Program-made: the position numbers and the translations under genes
The notes under the pieces: generated by a model
What the model was told of the DNA's origin: nothing
What the model saw: only the letters and a program-made list of their open reading frames with translations
Databases searched by the model: none
DNA from: Neiella marina
GTDB taxonomy: Bacteria; Pseudomonadota; Gammaproteobacteria; Enterobacterales; Neiellaceae
Assembly (NCBI RefSeq): GCF_002165625.1
Contig: NZ_NGNS01000025.1
Location: 1-64,000, forward strand
DNA: 64,000 bases
Direction: 5' to 3'
Part shown: in pieces, positions 57,351 through 64,000 of the stretch
How the letters are laid out: the number at the start of each line of letters is the position of its first letter
How positions within the stretch are numbered: position 1 is the first letter of the stretch

Positions 57351-57702
57351 AAAGTTAGCCTGTAGGGAATTTCGAAAGGCGCGCATAGTAATGGATTTCG
57401 CGCTGACAATCACCCGAAAAATGTGGCAAAAATTCGCTGACTATTGACGAGAGTCAGGTCACTAATTTTGCGAGGGTCTGTTGAGCTTGGCCGTATGTTT
57501 TTGTCGTAACGAGTCCAAGTTCAACAGACCCTCATAAATTGCTTTCATTCTTGGATAACAGAGTTTAGTCTAGAACTCAGCACGTAACCTCTGCATTGTC
57601 CTCATATCAGTCACGTTACGGCTTATGGGCTGTTGAACTGAGCAAACAGCGCAGCGCAACAGTCTCTGTGACCATCCAATTGGCCAACAGTGGGAGTTGC
57701 CT
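57351..57702. other. intergenic region between rapA and the phoH-like gene
   Basis: About 350 bp hold a long inverted repeat (57472-57533). No gene is supported. Confidence 0.55.
57472..57533. repeat. 19-bp inverted repeat with 24-bp spacer, possible MITE or IS relic
   Basis: The left arm GAGGGTCTGTTGAGCTTGG and the right arm are complementary at 18 of 19 positions. The GGGTCTGTTGAA-like ends resemble termini of some IS5-family elements (IS903-like GGCTTTGTTGAA). No transposase or clear target duplication is seen, so it may instead be a stable regulatory hairpin. Confidence 0.5.
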
Positions 57703-59085
57703 ATGGGTCAGGAAGACAAGAAAGTCTACATTCTCGATACCAACGTATTACTGCACGAACCCCTCGCTATCTATTCTTTCCAAGAACACGATGTCATCAT
57801 TCCGATGACGGTTTTAGAAGAACTTGACCATATTAAAGACCGTCGCAAGGACGTCAGTCGCGATGCTCGCATTGCCATTCGAGCCATTGATGATGCCCTA
57901 CGAGACGCTACCCCAGAGGAAATTGCTGAAGGGGTTCGATTGGAAAAGCCAGGTGATGAAAGTCTCTCTGGTCACCTGTCGATATACCCTGACCATGCGC
58001 TACCCGAAAAAAGCGGCTTCTTGCCAGCCGTAGAGAATGACAACCGTATTATCAACACTGCCCTATATCTGCAAAACGAGAAAGATCCATTGATGGTGGT
58101 GTTGGTCACCAAGGACATCAACATGCGCTTGAAGGCCAAAGGTGCCGGCATGCAGCATGTGGAAGATTACCGCACCGACCAGTTGATTTCCGATGTCAGC
58201 TTGATGTCAAAAGGTTTCCGCCAGTTGGACCATGAGTTTTGGGCTGAAGTAGGTGAGTGCGAAAGCTTCCAAGAAGGGCGAGATACCTTTCATGTGATTG
58301 ATGAAGCAATTTTGCCTGATGCTTTTCCCAACGAATACATCATCGACACTGGTGAACAATTCGCAGCCCGGGTAGTGACTAAAGGTGATGGCAAAGTCAC
58401 CTTGCACGACTTGGGGCGAGAGCGAATTCTTGGGCGTCAGGCGTGGGGCGTTCAGCCGAAGAACGTATATCAAGCGATGGCGCTCGATGCGTTACTCGAC
58501 CCAAGCTTGGATTTGGTGGTGCTAACTGGCCCCGCTGGCTGTGGTAAAACCTTATTGGCACTGGCAGCGGCACTAGAATTGGTGGTTGAAAAAGGCATTT
58601 ATTCGAAGGTGATTGTCACTCGAAATACGCCTGAAATTGCTGAATCAATTGGTTTCTTACCAGGTACCGAAGAAGAAAAAATGGCGCCTTGGCTGGCTGC
58701 GGTGACTGACACTCTGGAAGTGCTGCATCGTCATGATGAATCGCCGGATGGCTCGATGGAATACATCATGGATAAAGCCAATATTCAGTTTAAATCGGTC
58801 AACTTTATGCGTGGTCGCAGCATTCAAAATGCATTGGTGTTGTTGGATGAGTGTCAGAACTTAACGGCCTCGCAGCTCAAGACCATCATTACCCGCTGTG
58901 GCGAAGGGACCAAGATTGTCTGCTCGGGGAACTTAGCGCAGATTGATAGCAACTACTTAACACCGGTGACGTCCGGTTTGACTTATATTGCTGAACGCTT
59001 CAAAAACTTTGAAGGTTCTGCTCACGTCTACCTCAATGGCGTGGTTCGTAGCCGGTTAGCTTCATTTGCCGAAGAGCAACTGTAA
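57703..59085 (+). CDS. PhoH family protein with N-terminal PIN domain
   Basis: The protein has 460 residues. A PIN RNase domain (about 6-150; acidic D12 in YILDTNVLL, EELDHIKD) is followed by a PhoH ATPase domain (about 250-455) with Walker A GPAGCGKT (276-283) and Walker B-like LLDECQN. Such PhoH2-type proteins act as toxin-like or RNA-processing helicase-nucleases. The ATG at 57703 follows GGGAG with good spacing. No antitoxin-like gene is next to it. Confidence 0.9.
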   Translation: MGQEDKKVYILDTNVLLHEPLAIYSFQEHDVIIPMTVLEELDHIKDRRKDVSRDARIAIRAIDDALRDATPEEIAEGVRLEKPGDESLSGHLSIYPDHALPEKSGFLPAVENDNRIINTALYLQNEKDPLMVVLVTKDINMRLKAKGAGMQHVEDYRTDQLISDVSLMSKGFRQLDHEFWAEVGECESFQEGRDTFHVIDEAILPDAFPNEYIIDTGEQFAARVVTKGDGKVTLHDLGRERILGRQAWGVQPKNVYQAMALDALLDPSLDLVVLTGPAGCGKTLLALAAALELVVEKGIYSKVIVTRNTPEIAESIGFLPGTEEEKMAPWLAAVTDTLEVLHRHDESPDGSMEYIMDKANIQFKSVNFMRGRSIQNALVLLDECQNLTASQLKTIITRCGEGTKIVCSGNLAQIDSNYLTPVTSGLTYIAERFKNFEGSAHVYLNGVVRSRLASFAEEQL

Positions 59086-59117
59086 CTCAATGAAGTGACT
59101 CATCTGGGCCTGTTCTG

Positions 59118-60083
59118 TTATGGAACAGGTACCAGGCGAAAGGCCTTGGCTTTGATTTCACGCTCTGATTGCGGGCTGGCTTTACCGACCGGAAAAATGC
59201 CCGGCCCCGCAACTTCCATCGGCAACCAGCGATTGCCGTCAGCAGTAAACCAGTCTCCTTGGACATCATAGTTAAACTGCGCCGCCAATAGCGCGTGCTC
59301 CTTGAGGTAAACCAAGGCAATTTTGCGCCGTGGGTAAACCCCGCGGATCAGAGCAATAGCTAGTGCTGCTTTCGAGTCGCAATCGCCTTTGTTTTCATTG
59401 ATCACCGATGGTGGTGGCAGGTAACCGCCAGATAAACGCTCCAAGTCATCATAGGGAATTGCTTGGACAAAATTGATGATGCGCTCGAGCGCTATGTGGG
59501 GTGGCAACTGATTTACTTGTTTATAAAAAGCAGTAATCAAAGGCGCTAATGGCTGCAAACTGGCGCGGGCATAAAACAAGTGATCAGGAATGACGCCATG
59601 CTGGCCATAGCCATCTTGCAGCTTTGCCAAATGGCGATCTTCAAGGTATTGCGCTTCAGCACCGGCGATCACTTGATTAAGTTGTGCTCTGGCAGCAGCG
59701 ACATCGTCGTTATCGCGTCCGGTTAATCGAACTGCATAGCTGTACCCTGAATTGCTTAGGCGCATATTCACTCCGGCCGGTAAATCGGCTTCGGCTCGAC
59801 GAATCGCTTGCTCGAGATAGGCGGATAAATGTCGCGGTTTGAATTGATAGTGAACACGGCTGGAGTTCATCATTTGTTCGGTGTCGAGCGACGCTTTGAC
59901 GTACTGTTGATTGCCCCGAGCATCTTTCCACACATAGCTGTAGAGGGTCTGGTCGCCTTGTGGGATTTTATTGAATTCGACTTGCGGTGGTTCTTTGGGG
60001 GCGGCTTGGCACTGGTAGCTTATGACGCCAACTAGCAGGATGAGAGACATAATCAGTCGAAGGTTTTTCTGATGTACTGACAT
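59118..60083 (-). CDS. exported transglutaminase-like protein
   Basis: The protein has 321 residues. The signal peptide (about 1-28, ending CQAAP) is followed by a helical middle region and a transglutaminase-like core near the C-terminus with candidate catalytic Cys (NKGDCDSKAALAIALIR), His (KEHALLAAQF) and Asp (WFTADGNRWLPMEV). It is probably a cysteine protease or amidase of the transglutaminase fold, in the periplasm. The ATG at 60083 is six bases from CGGAGGA. Family not identified further. Confidence 0.7.
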   Translation of the reverse strand: MSVHQKNLRLIMSLILLVGVISYQCQAAPKEPPQVEFNKIPQGDQTLYSYVWKDARGNQQYVKASLDTEQMMNSSRVHYQFKPRHLSAYLEQAIRRAEADLPAGVNMRLSNSGYSYAVRLTGRDNDDVAAARAQLNQVIAGAEAQYLEDRHLAKLQDGYGQHGVIPDHLFYARASLQPLAPLITAFYKQVNQLPPHIALERIINFVQAIPYDDLERLSGGYLPPPSVINENKGDCDSKAALAIALIRGVYPRRKIALVYLKEHALLAAQFNYDVQGDWFTADGNRWLPMEVAGPGIFPVGKASPQSEREIKAKAFRLVPVP

Positions 60084-60236
60084 GAGCATTCCTCCGACTT
60101 GTTGGGTTCTAAGCAGGTTAAGTCATTATCGGCAAACTATTCAGAATATTTATTAAAAAGCCGAAGTAGGGCGGTTTTTGTGAGCGTTCAATATCGCGTC
60201 ATTCAACGAAGGAAGCCGTTAGCTCTAACTCAGACA

Positions 60237-60302
60237 CGCCGTAAAATCATCCATGATGGCTCTACCGCAGCATCCCTGCTGCGGAAGGTCTTCGCCAGAG
60301 CT
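60237..60302 (+). repeat. dispersed extragenic palindromic repeat, copy 2
   Basis: CGCCGTAAAATC, ATCC and TGATGGCTC match copy 1 (18116-18181), followed by a different but equally placed stem (CCGCAGCA/TGCTGCGG) and AGAGCT. Both copies are in the same orientation relative to the window. Confidence 0.7.
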
Positions 60303-60372
60303 AACCACTTCCTTCTCTAGATAGTGCGCTGAAGAGGCCATAACCTTCGTTGTGAGGGGCCAGCGATTGCCA

Positions 60373-60399
60373 TAAAAAAACCGGGCCGCGCCCGGTTTC
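60373..60399 (-). terminator. rho-independent terminator of the leu operon
   Basis: On the minus strand the stem AAACCGGGC/GCCCGGTTT is followed by a T tract, about 25 bp beyond the leuD stop. Confidence 0.88.
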
Positions 60400-60421
60400 T
60401 TAACTCAGTGCTTGAAGCGGA

Positions 60422-61027
60422 CTAACGGCGCCAAGCTGGGATCTTAGTTTCGTATTCGCTGATGGCATCTTCAAATTGCAAGGTCCAGCCAATGCTGTCC
60501 AAGCCTTTGAGTAAGCACTCACGGTGGAAGTCGTTGAGATCAAAATCGTAAGTGCTGCCATCTGGCGCGGTGACGACCTTGGCTTCCAAATCGACCGTCA
60601 TTTGTGCGCCCGGCTCTGCCAGCAGTTGCTTCATGATGACGTCAATGACTTCGTCACTCAGCTTCACTGGCAGCATGCCGTTGTTGATGGCGTTGCCATA
60701 GAAAATGTCGGCAAAGCTCGGCGCCAGAATCACGGTATAACCCATTTCCTTTAGCGCCCAAGGCGCGTGTTCGCGCGATGAGCCGCAGCCAAAGTTTTCC
60801 CGGGTGACCAGAATATTGGCGCTGGCATAGGTTGGCTGATTAAGAATGAACTCAGGATTTGGTTGAGTGCCTGCCTCATCCAGATAACGCCAGTCGTGGA
60901 AGCAATGCTCACCAAAGCCAGTACGTTCAACCTTGGTCAGAAACTGCTTAGGAATGATCTGATCGGTATCGACGTTGGAGCGATCCAAAGGTGCTGCAAC
61001 GCTGGTCAATGTTTGAATTCCAGCCAT
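60422..61027 (-). CDS. leuD: 3-isopropylmalate dehydratase small subunit
   Basis: This 201-residue subunit works with LeuC. Characteristic segments are [31 protein letters not shown] and [13 protein letters not shown]. It is three bases downstream of leuC and last in the leuABCD operon. Confidence 0.97.
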   Translation of the reverse strand: MAGIQTLTSVAAPLDRSNVDTDQIIPKQFLTKVERTGFGEHCFHDWRYLDEAGTQPNPEFILNQPTYASANILVTRENFGCGSSREHAPWALKEMGYTVILAPSFADIFYGNAINNGMLPVKLSDEVIDVIMKQLLAEPGAQMTVDLEAKVVTAPDGSTYDFDLNDFHRECLLKGLDSIGWTLQFEDAISEYETKIPAWRR

Positions 61028-61030
61028 GGT

Positions 61031-62428
61031 TTAAATCTCCCTTACGTCTGCGAAGTGGCCTGCAATCGCCGCTGCCGCTGCCATTGATGGACTGACCAAG
61101 TGGGTACGACCGCCACGACCCTGACGACCTTCAAAGTTGCGGTTTGAGGTGGATGCACAGCGTTGGCCTTCACCTAATTTGTCGTCGTTCATCGCCAAGC
61201 ACATGGAGCAGCCCGGCAGACGCCATTCAAAGCCAGCATCGGTCAGGATTTTATCCAAACCTTCCTCTTCGGCTTGTTTTTTCACTAAGCCAGAACCTGG
61301 AACGACAATGGCTTCAACGCCGTCGGCTACTTTCTTGCCTTTCGCCACTTCGGCAACCGCGCGAATATCTTCGATACGACCATTGGTACAAGAGCCAACG
61401 AACACCACATCAACTTTCAGGTCAGATAATTTCTGGCCAGCTTCGATGCCCATGTAGGCGCGTGCTTTAGCACAGGAGTCGGCTTCGACGGCATCGGCAA
61501 AATCTTCTGGCGTTGGAATGACATCATTGACGCCAATCACCTGACCTGGGTTGGTACCCCAAGTGACCATAGGAGCGATGTCTTCCGCATTCAGTTCAAC
61601 CACGGCGTCGAACTGTGCATCGTCATCCGACTTCAGGGTTGACCAGTACTCAACGGCTTCATCCCATGCTTCACCTTTGGGCGCGTATGGACGACCTTGG
61701 ATGTAATCAATGGTGGTTTGGTCTGGCGCGATCATGCCCACTTTGGCACCGATTTCGATGCTCATGTTACACAGCGTCATGCGGCCTTCCATGGTTAGCG
61801 CTTCAATCGCTGAACCACAGAACTCGATGGCATAACCGGTACCGCCAGCTGAGCCTGTCACACCGGCAATCGCCAGAATGACATCTTTCGCGCTCAAGCG
61901 CGGGTCAAGAGTGCCGTTGACCTGTACCTTCATGGTTTTGAAGCGAGGTTGCTTCAAAGTCTGAGTGGCCATTACGTGCTCAACTTCAGAGGTACCAATA
62001 CCAAATGAAATGGCACCAAAGGCCCCGTGGGTGGCAGTGTGAGAGTCACCACAAACAATAGTAGTGCCCGGCAGGGTCAAGCCTTGCTCTGGGCCCATGA
62101 CATGAACGATGCCTTGGTTGATATGACCAATGCCATACAGCTCAACGCCAAATTCTTCACAATTAGCGCGGAGGGTCAGCATCTGGGTTTCAGATTGCGG
62201 GCCACATGCATCAATCGCCAGCGAACGGGTTGATACGTTGTGGTCCATGGTCGCCACGGTTTTGCTTGGCTGACGCAGTTTACGGCCAGCTGCGCGCAGG
62301 CCAGAAAAGGCCTGTGGTGAGGTCACTTCGTGCGCCAATTGGCGATCGATATAAATGAGCGGGGTTTCGCCTGCGACTTCACGCACCACGTGGGCGTTGA
62401 AGACTTTCTCGTATAAGGTCTGGCCCAT
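61031..62428 (-). CDS. leuC: 3-isopropylmalate dehydratase large subunit
   Basis: This 465-residue [4Fe-4S] enzyme isomerises 2- to 3-isopropylmalate in leucine synthesis. Cluster and active-site motifs are [27 protein letters not shown] and [11 protein letters not shown]. It is related to AcnB at 15451, and the two share the GSCTN- and GCSxC-type motifs. Confidence 0.97.
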   Translation of the reverse strand: MGQTLYEKVFNAHVVREVAGETPLIYIDRQLAHEVTSPQAFSGLRAAGRKLRQPSKTVATMDHNVSTRSLAIDACGPQSETQMLTLRANCEEFGVELYGIGHINQGIVHVMGPEQGLTLPGTTIVCGDSHTATHGAFGAISFGIGTSEVEHVMATQTLKQPRFKTMKVQVNGTLDPRLSAKDVILAIAGVTGSAGGTGYAIEFCGSAIEALTMEGRMTLCNMSIEIGAKVGMIAPDQTTIDYIQGRPYAPKGEAWDEAVEYWSTLKSDDDAQFDAVVELNAEDIAPMVTWGTNPGQVIGVNDVIPTPEDFADAVEADSCAKARAYMGIEAGQKLSDLKVDVVFVGSCTNGRIEDIRAVAEVAKGKKVADGVEAIVVPGSGLVKKQAEEEGLDKILTDAGFEWRLPGCSMCLAMNDDKLGEGQRCASTSNRNFEGRQGRGGRTHLVSPSMAAAAAIAGHFADVREI

Positions 62429-62431
62429 GAA

Positions 62432-64000
<1,569 letters not shown>

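Larger units (their letters stand above)
60090..60421. other. intergenic region between the transglutaminase-like gene and leuD
   Basis: About 330 bp contain copy 2 of the extragenic palindromic repeat and the leu operon terminator. No gene is supported. Confidence 0.6.

Noticed and set aside
58207-58473. Reverse-strand open frame inside the phoH-like gene as an antitoxin
   Set aside because: It is a shadow frame with no Shine-Dalgarno, lies wholly inside a well-supported gene and matches no family I know.

Overview
The window looks like a chromosomal segment of an aquatic or marine gammaproteobacterium that degrades polysaccharides. It probably belongs near the Oceanospirillales/Pseudomonadales, but the exact genus cannot be read from the sequence. 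Supporting signs are the lptD-surA-pdxA-rsmA-apaG-apaH cluster with djlA, rluA and rapA close by as in Enterobacteria, an amgK-murU pair beside lptD as in Pseudomonas, divergent argR/mdh, an AcnB-type aconitase, and DUF3014 and DUF2058 proteins. Nearly all of the sequence codes for protein. I see no rRNA, tRNA or CRISPR array.

Layout. Bases 1-105 are the 3' end of an IS50/Tn5-type (IS4 family) insertion sequence: the transposase C-terminus plus its inside end. After a 590-bp spacer come two giant secreted modular proteins (693-9039). Next are a DUF5610-like protein, an M13 metallopeptidase, a DUF3014 protein, a reverse-strand response regulator/CheC and diguanylate cyclase pair, acnB, a DUF2058 protein and a lipoprotein. 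Reverse-strand genes follow: a small membrane protein with an OPT transporter, ybiT, and msrPQ. Then come yacL, glnK-amtB behind a likely sigma-54 promoter, argR/mdh with tandem ARG boxes, and the third giant secreted protein (30543-35207). The second half is core genome: ispB, rplU-rpmA-obgE, a split ThrE/YjjP-YjjB exporter, folA, a DUF3718-like protein, a chemoreceptor, apaH-apaG-rsmA-pdxA-surA-lptD, amgK-murU-djlA, an outer-membrane protein, a DUF3530 protein, rluA, rapA, phoH, a transglutaminase-like protein, and leuABCD (leuA cut by the window end).

The most interesting content is the three giant secreted proteins. All three share CBM6/35-like modules, an 80-residue two-cysteine module, a COG4315-type (Lipoprotein_15) domain, an unrecognised domain of about 300 residues, and a C-terminal di-haem DHOR/DUF1111 cytochrome domain with two CxxCH motifs. 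Two of them also begin with a GH26-like glycoside hydrolase domain that keeps both catalytic glutamates. They therefore join polysaccharide binding or cleavage to c-type haem redox chemistry in single polypeptides. Genes 1 and 3 lie 21 kb apart but share a nearly identical LacI-family-like palindrome (ATGTTATCGGTAACAT type), so they look like one regulon. I infer a carbohydrate-responsive, extracellular or periplasmic redox-assisted polysaccharide utilisation system. The substrate and electron partner are unknown.

All calls come from reading the sequence and recalled family motifs. No database search was run.
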